NCBI GenBank assembly: GCA_964019135.1
Contig: OZ025248.1
Coordinates: 71,554,119-71,618,118 of the forward strand
DNA length: 64,000 nt
Reading direction: 5' to 3'
From: Arenicola marina
Taxonomy: Eukaryota; Annelida; Polychaeta; Arenicolidae
Shown: in pieces, positions 35,001-47,000 of the stretch
Numbering within the stretch: position 1 is the stretch's first letter
Layout of the letters: each line of letters starts with the position of its first letter
The notes under the pieces: generated by a model
What the model saw: the letters and a program-made list of their open reading frames with translations, nothing else
Told to the model about the DNA's origin: nothing
The model's database searches: none
Made by a program: the position numbers and the translations under genes

Positions 35001-38000
35001 CTGCAACAATTAACGAATACATTCATATTGGGCTAATTGAGCTAAATGCGGTCACCATTCGATAGAAAATATATAACAATTTGATAAATGCACATAAAAT
35101 GCAAATATCAAGAATTTATACCCAATCTATATACCATATGCGAATGGGGTGAAGCTGTGGTTTCATGTGTGGGGTGTAATACAATTTTGTTATATAATCT
35201 TTATATGTATTTCAAGAGGTTTACAACAACGTATAGTATATGCAAATGTTTACCTCTGACAATTATGGTAGGTGATCATTAATTGAGATATTTAGACGAC
35301 GTCAAGCCGCTTAGTGTCACCGATATACCGGTGGACACCTTTAAACAATTGTTGGTATTGTGTGATGGCCGATGCATCGCAACCGTGTCATAGCATATGT
35401 TATTCAAATTCAGTATTTCGCGTTTTGACATCGGGGTAGTACTGCTGATCGGGCGGGGGTGGTGGGGGGCTTGACACCAGGAGGATGGGACTTATCTCGC
35501 CTATTAATCTGGGAGAAAGAGCGGTGACACAGTAAAAAGAAATGCTTTGCAGCTTCGGATTTAAAGCCACACAAGGGACAAGTGTTGAAGTCTATAAAAT
35601 TGTAACGTTTTCTGTGTGCGCTCAAGGCGTTAAGCTAATGGGCCACCGCCCATGGGCTTCTGGGCGCCATCTTCACCATGTCTTGTTAGTCATTTCCGCC
35701 GATACCATCTGCAGTCAACCTTTTTGTTTTTTAACACTTGTTATCGCCGTGGGGTATTTGTCCCTAGCAAGTCGTAACATATATGGTGGAGAATCCGGGT
35801 ACTTTCTGGTGTTCTTTGTTGACTGTTGGCATTGGCGGAAGTGATATTGATTTGTGACCCGGTTACTTTGATATATTGGCAGTTGTATTTACTGTGATGG
35901 CGGATAAGTTGGATATTGGTGGGATGGGTCTTCAAGACCAGGAATTTGATTCCGAGGAGGGGGCAGGGACTCCATCGGATGAATTTCCTTATGATAACTC
36001 TGGGTCTTTAGAGTTAAGAAAACTAGAGATAGAGAGAGAGATATTCTCTATGAAATTGACCGAACAGGATAAGCGGTACGAGCAGGAGGCTCGGCAACAC
36101 GAGCAGGAGGCTCGGCAGTACGAGCGGGAGGTTCGGTTGAGAGAGCAGGCATTCGAGAGGGAAAAGGAGATAGAAAAAGAAGATTCGAAAGGGAAAAAGA
36201 AATGTTCGAGAGGGAAAAGGAAATGAAGGCCATAGATATGGACCGAGAGATCAGATTGCTAGCAGTAAAACGTGAAGCAATGGAACTAGAGAGAGAAACG
36301 TCGGAGTTGAGGGGGCGTCCCAACGTAGAAGGTGTAAGGCGAGAGTCTGGTTTCAGTGTGAATAGTGCTGTACATTTCGTTCCAAAGTTCAACGAGAATC
36401 AAATTGATCAATACTTTCAGGGTTTTGAAAAGGTGGCTAATTCCTTACATTGGCCGGAGGCGTTTTGGGCTGTGTTACTTCAGACTCAGTTGAAGGGTAA
36501 AGCTATGGAAGTCTACACCAGTCTTAATGTGGACGACTCTAATAACTATAGCTTTCTCAAGCGTAAACTACTCGAAGCTTATGAGATTGTCCCTGAAGCT
36601 TACAGGCAGAAATTTAGATCGAGCAGAAAGGATGGAGGAGAGTCGTACATGGAATTTGCCAGAAGGCAGGAAACTCTATGTGAGCGATGGTGGCAGTCAA
36701 GGAGAGTCAAAACCTTAGAAGAGTTACAACAAGTAATCTTGCTTGAGCAGTTCTTAGATTCGTTGCCAGCCGCTATGCGTGTGTATATAGCTGAAAAAAC
36801 TGTGTCTTCGTTGAGAGAAGCTGCAATGTTAGCTGATGAGTATGAGTTAATCCAGAAAAATATAAACTTCCCCCGCCGCAAGCAGTATCAGAGTCCAGCA
36901 TATGATGCAACTAGTGCACGTCGTTCTGACAGGGATAGCTCACAAAGGGGTAATCAGCAACTCGTTAAACAGCCTAGCAGGAGCGATCCTTATCCGAGTG
37001 ACAGCAGAGTGTGCTATCATTGTTCACAACGCGGTCACTTTAGACGAGATTGTCCTAGGCTGAAGAACAATAGGTCTAGTCCAGTCGCGCTGGTAACTAC
37101 TCAACGCAGTGAGTTCCGACCAGTGGAGTTGAGCTGCGACCCGTTGAGTCATAAAACTGTTGACAAAAGCGTGTCGGCACAGACTAATTGTAATGTCTCT
37201 GCGAGATTGGCTCGATATACGGAAGCAGCCGAGATATCCTCGTGTGAGCAGGTAGAGAGCCCAGTTCAGGTCAAGGTATTCAGAGATACAGGTGCGGCCT
37301 GTTCATTGCTCTTGGAAGGAAGTGTGCCAGATAAACTGTTTGAGTCAAAACAATGAGAAGGTGCTGATACGAGGTGTCAATGGGGAGTGGACTTCGGTCC
37401 CATTAGTGAGTGTGCACTTGAAATGCAGTCACCATGTGGGTATGGCTAAAGTGGGATTGGTGCCAAACATTCCTATTAATGGTATAGACTTGCTGTTAGG
37501 AAATGATTTGGCGGGTGATCGTGTAATTAGTCTGGGACTGAGAACATTGGGTGCCGGTTTCCTGGTGTTTTCCCAGGTTGTGTAACCAAGGATAGTGTAT
37601 AATAGGATAGCCAACTCTGCATTTCGCGCGGTGATACGCCGTTCGCAGCGCCATCTATGAGAGACCGTGTTAGAAATGTCAACATGTCGGCGAGAGGCTG
37701 GAAGATCGGCGGCAGCTTCGTGCCACCAATTGATGCACAAATTGCCCAGTAAAGATGCCAGCTTCTGGATTTTGGGGATTTTCGAAGGACCAAGAGAGGT
37801 AAACAAATGTTTGAAATTCTGTAACAGGTTATTCGCTTTCATGTTGGTGTAAACTTTGCCGGAAAGTACGTGTCTGGTACATGGGCGATAAGGAGAGATG
37901 TTACTCACTACGATGGCTAGCCTGAATGTTCAGACGGTACAGTCTTGACACTTGCATCAGACTGTCAAACTGTAACGTCTGTACATTCGGGCTATTGCAC

Positions 38001-41000
38001 GCCATGTGTTCAGACGTTACAGTAAGCATCAGACTGTCAAACTGTAACGTCTGAACATTCAGGCTATACGATGGCTAGCCTGGGAGACGTAACCGGGCCA
38101 TTGTTCCAAGCAATTTCAGACTAAGGCCTAGGGGAACATAAAAACAAGTAATCCCTATTAACTGATTGACCAATAAGCTTACTAGCTAATTATCACACTT
38201 CCTAATTGGTTTTCATTGGCAGATCCAATAGCGGGTAGGGCTGCCAGGGCTACCAGCTGGCAGCCCTGGGTGGTTGTGTTGCCAGATCACCCAGGTGACA
38301 ATGAATTAAAAAGGATAACTCCCAGTATACATAGGACGGTTATTTAATATTCACATTCTTAGTTCACGATTAATGAAAACCCTTGATCACGCTGGTCGTT
38401 TATTTACTACTCCAATTCCCTTGCTGCCCCCCCCCCCCCACCCCTCCTACCAGAGCAGACGGTGAAGCCCTAGATTTCTGAAAACATAATTAGGCCTAGA
38501 TGGACCATTTTTTTCCTTTGGTTAAGATAAAATAATTAGTTTTAGTCATAATCAGTATGGTGAGTCCTGGATACTCATAGTTCTGGATGGAAATACATTT
38601 AATCCATTTCAAATGTGGTGTAGCGGAAGGTTGTATAATATACGGACCACTGTATTACTGGCATTTGTTGGTACCTTATTATTTATCTTATATTTCAGGT
38701 AAATGGGTAATCAGTCTGCAGCGTGAGGATCTGCTGAAAAGGGACAGCGAGTGTCTTCACAAGAGCTGTGTGGTCTGCTCAAACTCTGCTTAAGGACTCC
38801 ATATTCAAACATATTTATGAAGTAAAGCCTGGGATGACAGTGCCAACATTTTGGTGATGAATATAACTGGACATTGTCAGCATTAGTATTTCAAAGCATT
38901 TTATATTATATAAATCATTTAAAAACTGATTTTATTGTATGAACTGTATTGTAAAATAAAACAATCAATATACTGACATTAACATTCCTAGGTTAAGCAA
39001 TCAATTATGTCTGATGTTGTGTGTCATATGTACAATGGATAATATAAATAATGTAACAAAAATATATATAAATATAGATATATGGATTAATTGCTGTTTA
39101 TTGTCATAACTTGATACTGTATTGTGCTGGATATCTTTGTTAATTACACTATATGTGCAGATAACAATTTTTATCACCTGACGAAATGTGACGTCATCAT
39201 TGACATATAGTCCTGTCAATTGCTGAAATGTTCCCACACAGTTATGTTCCAACAGCTTAATTAGAACTATTTGTTAGCATGCAAGAATAAATAGTTTAGA
39301 CTAAAGCGCATTTAACAATGAGATGATATGTACAAGACAATATGTAGTGTACATGACCTGAGACTTCAATGTACTGAGACTGTACATCCGTGTTTGAATG
39401 TTTATGTGATCAATTAAATGTGAAATTCCTAGAGCAAATCACTTGTTTATTTCTTAATTTGTTACAGTTATTAAAGTATTTAATTTTACAATATTTTCCA
39501 GTTATAACTTGAAAACATCAAGTTATTTGTAATTTTCTGATTTTGTTCGAAAGATTTGATTCTTTTTTAAAAATATTGTCAATTTTGTCTTACTCCAATG
39601 AATCCTTATTTTGCGTTGTTCACCAGGTAAAACTGCAAAAGTACAAATTCGAACAATAATATCTTGGAACTATTATTTTATAGACTTTCTTTGGTTATCT
39701 TGGCTGCCATCTTGAAAATGGCGGCCATTTTGAAATATCTAACCTGAGTCCATAGTCCAATTTTTCCGTACCTCAAACTCTACAAGTGTACCAAATTTTT
39801 GGTTCTTTTACCACAAGAGTACAATACATTGCAGGACCGCCGCGAGTACTAGTACATAACTCAGCAAGAATAGCAAAGCCACCGACCCCCCCCCCCCCCC
39901 TTTCGCCGTTCCCCCACCACCCTGCCGCCACCAACCCTCACAGAGTGGAGGTGATGAAGATGCACGACGTCCTCTGCACCAAAATTTCTGCCCTACCAGA
40001 CTTTACCGATCCCGGCTTTCCCGCCCCATCAAATCCGGTCGCGCAAAATCACAATCAGAACGATATGTTATCCCCCCCCCCTCCCCCACCCCTGGCACCC
40101 GTCCCCCACCTAAGACCCCCGGTGCAGCTCGGTAACCCCACCAGAGACAAACCGTCTACAAAATCCACACCCTACGAGGATCTTGAAGCTATTGTTAAAT
40201 TTACAAAAACGTTTCTGTTGATACGATACCGTTCAGGATACGGCGCTACCATTCAACCACGTGCTTTTGTTTACATTCTAACACGGTATTTCCTAGGTGG
40301 CGCCTCGGTTTGTTTTGTCACAATTTGCCCATAGGGTAAGTTCACAGTTGGGCATCCTATTATACACTATCCTTGGTGTAACCACAAGGGCGGCTGAGCG
40401 CGAGGCCCAAGAGGCTCTGTTAACAGGTCAAAAACAGTTAGAGCATTCAGGACAGGAGGATCCGTTAGCTTTGAGCGGTACCTTCTTTGTAAATATAGAT
40501 CAGGATGTCAAGGTGGAAAATGAGAGCATGACTTGGAGAGGGGCGAATCTTGCTAAGTGTCGGAGTGAGGATGAGACATTGAAGCATTTGATGGGAATCG
40601 CTGTAAGTGAGAATGATGCTGAGCAGCAGTCGAGTTGTTTTCTCTTTCGAAAAGATATACTTATGCGGAAATGGCGACCGCTTGATGTTCCTGTTGATGA
40701 AGATTGCCACGTGAAATTTCAAATCGTAGTGCCTAGGGTGTATAGACAAGAAATTATTTCCCTGGCGCATGAAGGTCCGCTTGGAGGTCATCTAGGGGTC
40801 AAGAAAACCAAGGCACGCATATAACAGGATTTCTACTTGCCTGGCTTACATAAGGATGTCAGTCAATTTTGTTCTACTTGCGATGTCTGTCAGAGAATTG
40901 GTAAATCCAATCAGTCTATTCCGAAAGCCCCGTTGCATCCTATTCCGGTAATTGGTGAGCTATTTGCTAGGGTACTGATAGATGTAGTGGGTCCTCTTCC

Positions 41001-44000
41001 TAGGAGCAAGAAAGGTTTCCAATTCTTGCTCACGATAATGGATGCAGCTACAAGGTTCCATGAGGCTATTCCCCTCAGAGAAATTTCAGCCAAAACTGTC
41101 GCACAGGCATTAATTTCGTTCTTCAGCAAATTTGGTTTGCCAAAGGAAATTCAGAGTGATCGGGGATCGAACTTTATGTCCTCATTGTTCAAAGCTCTTA
41201 CCAAGGAGTTGGGTATTAGTCACTTGAAATCCTCAGCTTATCATCCCGAAAGCCAAGGGGCTTTGGAACGGTATCACCAGACTCTTAAGAAGATGTTAGC
41301 TAAATATTGCTGTGAAAACGGGGAGGATTGGGAAAAGGGAGTTCCGTTAGTATTGTTTACTTCACGGCAGGTACCAGTCGAATCTCTCGGATTCTCGCCT
41401 TTTGATTTGATTTTTGGTCATAACCCGCGCGGACCATTTCAACTTGTCAGAGAAAGTTGGCTTGGGGAAGTGAGTTCACAAAAACTGCCAACGTATGTAT
41501 CGGAGTTCAAAGAGAAATTGAAGCAGGCTAAGTTTTTCGCGAGTGAGAATTTAAAGCAAGCTCGGGGCGTGATGAAAACTAACTTTGACCGTACAGGAGT
41601 AGGAGGAGTGTTATTGCAGGAAAATGCGGATGGTCTTGAATTACCAGTGGCTTACTTCTCACGTAAACTAAATCCGGCTCAATTAAATTACTCCACGATT
41701 GAACAAAAATTGTTAGCATTGTTGTTGACTTTGCAACACTTTGAATTGTATCTGAGCAATCAGCCAACAGTGGTGTATAGTGACCATAACCCGTTGGTCT
41801 TTTTATCCAAGTTGAAGAATGCAAACAGGCGCTTAGTGCGGTGAGCGTTATATCTGCAGCAATATGATTTAGATATCAAACATATTGCAGGTAAATTGAA
41901 TGTTTTCGCGGATGCTTTGTCTAGATTGTAAACGTAGTGGTTCGTCAAGTGATCCATGACTTATGGCGTATGTATCAACTTGTGTTTGATCTCGATGTGT
42001 AAATTTTTGGGCTCGATCGTAAGGTATTGAGTTTCGCTGTGAAAATAATCGCCGATTATTTTTGTTTTGAGGGGGAGGGATTGTTAGGAAATGGAGTAAG
42101 AAAAGGTGTATGCATGTGAGTGATACGGCGAGTGAATGGGTGAGTGAATACTGTGGGCTGAGCGAGTGAATGATGGTGATTTTGTGAGGATTCCGAGGGA
42201 GTGGTGAGTCACACGTGACATTGGAAAGGAGCTTCTGGGAGACGCATGGGGAGTGGTCTCTGGTATAAATAACAGAGCCCACAGGACACAGGTACGACAC
42301 AAGACTCAGGACCAGCACCAGGAGGAGATGGACGGCGGAGGACATAGCTGGTGACAGCGGAGTCAAGGCCGATCTCCGGGCTTTACGCGTGGAAGCGTGG
42401 TTTGAGTGGTTGTGGGCGTCGTCGTAGTGGCTGGAGACAGGCCTTAGGAGCCTGATTTGCGGGCTGGTAAGCTGGACACGTGGCGGAGCCTGATCTGCAG
42501 GCTGGTAGGCGTGGCCACGTGGCGGAGCCTGATCAGCGGGGCTGGTGTGCGTCGTGGGAGCATCAGTGCGTCGTGGGAGCATCAGTGCGTCGTGGGAGCA
42601 TCAGTGCGTCGTGGGAGCATCAGTGCGTCGTGGGAGCATCAGTGCGTCGTGGGAGCATCAGTGCGTCGTGGGAGCATCAGTGCGTCGTGGGAGCATCAGT
42701 GCGTCGTGGGAGCATCAGTGCAGTTCACTGTGAGAGGACATTTGGAGGTGACTATAAACTGACTTGTTTATTGCATTGCTTACGCACTAAATGTATGAAC
42801 CTGTATTGGTAGGGGGGAGGTAGGGAGTTATGGTAAAGATTGACACAGTTTATATCATACTATGTCTTGTTAGTCATTTCCGCCGATACCATCTGCAGTC
42901 AACCTTTTTGTTTTTTTTAACACTTGTTATCGCCGTGGAGTATTTGTCCCTAGCAAATCGTAACAGAACTATAACTATATAATTATTGCATAAGCTTAAT
43001 GATTTAGGCCTCATTCCCCACCTACCTCATCAAGGTATCCGTCGAAATTACCGGCTGTCGGGCTGGTCCCTGCGTGCGCTATGCGCAATGGACAGTTCGT
43101 AGTCTCCATGGCACCTGTGAGGATGGAAGGGGGAAGACACTCCCAGTTAACACTCCAGAGCAATACCACAGAATAACAGGAAGGCAAGTACTATGGCAAT
43201 GTCAAGTTTTTGTTGAATGGGGAACCTTTAGTTAGGGTAAGTTAGGGTATGCGAGCGGAGTAGTCGGACTCCGCGGAATGCATAACAGGACACAGTGATT
43301 GTGTTCCGATAGCTAGGTCACGGGGTACAGTTTACTTCCGGACCAGACTGCCCGCCCAGAGGAGGATCACGAGGATTTCTAACATGGCGTCCAGGCCCAA
43401 CAGTACGTAAAATATACATAAAGTAGTATTTCACCATTTACAGATGTGATTTTGATCGTTACCTGCAGATTGGAGTAGTCAGACAAGACCACCACAAAAA
43501 TTGTGCATGATGTGTGCACTAGAGTATTGCTCTTGCTAGAGTATGGATCTACCGGACACAAATTGTTTTAAAGATGCTCACAACGACATGAAGATGGCAG
43601 AAATTTGGCTGCGGCAAGATGTGAAACCTATCTAAACCGATATGATAAAGCAATAGATGAGTAGATCAAATCAATGTATTATCACGGGTAAGGATTTGTT
43701 TCAATATCAAATTTTGATTAATATATAAAAACATCAAATATTCAATGTTTTTTTAAATGTATATTAGACTTAAACTTTGACTTAAATGTATATTAAACTA
43801 TAATTGACCTGACAGAGCTCACTCGACAACGTCGTGCGAGCTAACCACGGGCCGATTACCCCCCCCCCCCCACCCCATCCAACCCCAATTAAAAAGATAC
43901 CTGTTGCTTGTTTCGGCACTAGGATAATCATGAGTCGTGTGTAAAAGACATGCCTACCGCAACAGATGATCTATGGCGGACTTTATTTATTTCGAACTTA

Positions 44001-47000
44001 CTATCTGTGGTAGTGTATATATATATATTTATGCATATACACTACCGATGTGTCGACTTTGCCACGTCTCTAGGTGTTTAGCCATTCTTACCGGAAGCTG
44101 GTGTCTTCCCCGCCAATGCGCCGTCGATGTACATCACGACTTCTAAGCCGTCGTAGACCATGACCACATGGTGCCAAACACCGTCGGTCATCTACAACAT
44201 CCAGGCCATTAACTGGTCAGTTGGGCGAGCGACATGGTACTTATTGTCAATTGTCGGTTGCAGAAATATATGTTGTTTTACACTTTAACATGGTCTAATG
44301 TGGTACGGTCACCATGAAACCCACCGTGGTTCCCCCGACGACGACTGGTGGTCCGCTGACGGTGTCGATGCTGCCCTTCAGCACGTTGCCGGCCTCCAGG
44401 TAGAGGGCGAAGCTAGGCGTTGCTACGTTGTTACAGTAACCGTTGTTGATCAGACCCTGGAGGCCCTGTGCGGGTAGAGCGAGCAGCTTGAACCACATGC
44501 TCACTGTCCACTCACTGACCTGTTTCGTGTTGAACCTAGGATAGAAAAAAAAGAATGAGAAAATTATATTATCTACACATTATTAAATAGTTTTTTTCGG
44601 TGATTTACATTTTATCATGCAACAAGTAAATTATATATATAGATGGACCTTAAAGATTGATACACAATTTATGTTTACATTTAATGGTTGACAGGCCGAC
44701 TGACCAGTTGGTGAGGTAACTGACGGTGATATGGGCACCGTCATCAAAGTAAGCCGAATCGTTTTTCTTGGCGTCCCAATCGCGTACAGGGTCGCCGGTG
44801 ATGTTCGATACGGCTTTGTCACAGCTGACGTCATTAAAGTCGTGGTCGAATGGGAAATGAAGCAGTTCCTCCTGGTCACACGGGGCTGAGAGAAAACCAA
44901 TGGCGTGTAAATTAATGTTCGTATTTACTTGTTGGTGTGTACCATGACTACGTTCTCTTTTGTTTATTTGAGGTTCTATTTCACAAGGTAGTGAAGATAG
45001 GTCAGACGGATACCATTGATGTATTATATGACCTACACGTAATGAAATACAAACTGCACTGACTTCCAAACGAAAAGTGTGTATGCATGTTATTTTGTAA
45101 AAGCATTCGGCCAGTATTAGCTATTGGGGAATTGAGGCCCACGGCCACTTCCGACGTACCCATAGAGCTGTTGCATTGGCAAACCGATCCAGTGGTATCA
45201 TTATAGACAATATCTGAAAAGAAAGGGAGCTTGCATTAAACCAGAATTAAGAGCCATTATTTCTTCGCATTGGTTACTCGTTCGTTGAGCAGCATGTCGA
45301 AGGTAGATCATTGTCGTATCATGATACTTGGAGACTTAAATGCTTTGCAACATGTTCCCTTTCGCCGAGAGATATTGTCACCACGGCCCATATATATAGT
45401 CTTTAACTGTAGGCAAACTTTCTTCACATTAATAATTAAACCAGGTTACCGTTTTGCCGGAGAAATCCCAAACATGTCAATTCTAATGCAAATGCAAAAT
45501 CCATATGCCGTCACTATGCTACTGTATGGTACCGTAGTTCGCGGCAAATCGTTTGATTCGGATTAATTCCAAGCATTCTGAAATGTGCGGTTTGCTTATT
45601 ATCGAAGACAAATCCACATCCTTACATCATAATGAGTAAAGAAAACACGTAGATATGTCATACTATAACATATAGCGGTAATTAAAAAATATACGGAAAA
45701 GAAAGAGAAGATACAAATAAATAACATGTTCCTAAAAAAAAAAATTGACAAAAAAAATCATAGAAATGTTGGATGACAGTTTGATTGATATATTGTGGGC
45801 CTTTCGCCAATGTCTATTATGAGCACGTGCCTTTCATATTATTTCCGGACAAGCGAATTTGCCAAAGGTTCTTTACTTTATGAAAATCGAATGCAAATGA
45901 TAACCACAGGAACAACAAATTTGACCACAGTGCATCAAACTCGATGTTGTATTTCGGAGAAACCAGGTAACCGTTAGGTGTGGGAGGTGTTCAATTTATA
46001 ATATATGGTTTGGTATTTCCCCCTGTGATATGTTGTAACTGAGTATAACTGCCCGTCCCATGCGTTCAGAGCACCAGCTCATCAAGCCGGAAGCTACTTT
46101 TACGGAAGCGAACCGTCCAATGATCGCTGTCATATGGCATCACAAGAAATCTTTCTCACAGTTCCCCCGAATCCACTGCATGTGCAATGAATTCTGGGTA
46201 TTTTTTTCACCTTCGCGAGACATCAACATTGTGCCATCGCATGACAACATCTTTTGTCGACAATTAAATATACGAACTATATTCTCATCTATGTAGATGA
46301 AAAATGTCTCATCTGGATGCAATTAAGACATTAGTCATTTACATCTATGAACGACATTTAGACACAAGCTTATTAAGTTGATCAATGCATTTGCAATAAC
46401 CTGGAAATAAGGTATATATCTCCGTAGAAAAATTCAAGATGGCACCAAATTATAAACTCATTCCGCCAGTCATACTTTTTTCCAAGAAGGCGCATGTATG
46501 AATACGTTTCATCAATTAACACTTACCAATGCACGAGACTGTTCCTTGTGACGTCGCACAGGTCTCGGTGAGCTCGCAGCTGTGATTGGTCTGCACGATG
46601 TGACCGGTGGGTCTTGTGCAGTTGTAACACACCTCACACGAGTACTTCGTTAGGCAGTCCGCAGCCAGCCACACGTCTCCGATCTGGAATATAACACATT
46701 TGTAAAAATACATGAATTACAATATTCTTGTCAATATGGACGGTAGACATTTTTCCTATACAATAATAGAACGTTATTTGCGTTACGTTAATGCCATTGG
46801 TCGTCATAGAGTGTATTTCTTTGGCCCGGGACCGGCATGCCGCCCGGCATACTCAAATCTCTTTCAAAATGGCAGGAAAAGCTACGCCGAATGTCAATGA
46901 AATCTTCACACCCGTCCTTTCTGGTTCGTTTAAGGGCAAAGGAACCAGCCTAGACTGTCACTTTTTAATCAGATTCAATCTTCTCCCGAATATCCGGTGC

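Larger units (their letters stand above)
35678..42965 (+). mobile_element. Gmr1-like Ty3/Gypsy LTR retrotransposon, defective, with a nested DNA element
   Basis: The 3' LTR (42082-42965) starts TGTTAGG, ends GTAACA and is preceded by the polypurine tract GAGGGGGAGGGA. The 5' LTR survives only as its last 102 bp. Internal order is gag, CCHC knuckle, protease, [nested 2.8-kb TIR element], zinc-binding and catalytic integrase, then the RNase H tail. Integrase ahead of RNase H is the Gmr1-type order, unlike ordinary Gypsy elements. Reverse transcriptase is missing. Frameshifts lie near 36170 and 37345, and in-frame stops at 40822 and 41842. It sits in the last intron of the secreted-protein gene in the opposite orientation. 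Confidence 0.88.
42082..42965 (+). repeat. 3' LTR (884 bp)
   Basis: TG...CA ends and the upstream polypurine tract define it. It contains a TATA box at 42264 and a 19-bp minisatellite at 42546-42722. Its right end is 61 bp from the donor of the host exon 43026-43114. Confidence 0.85.

Noticed and set aside
39786..40334. 182-codon Pro-rich + frame in the nested element
   Set aside because: Driven by C-runs; passes through the TIR and has no recognisable domain.
42457..42812. Three overlapping + frames of about 60-110 codons
   Set aside because: Produced by the 19-bp repeat in the LTR cycling through all frames.
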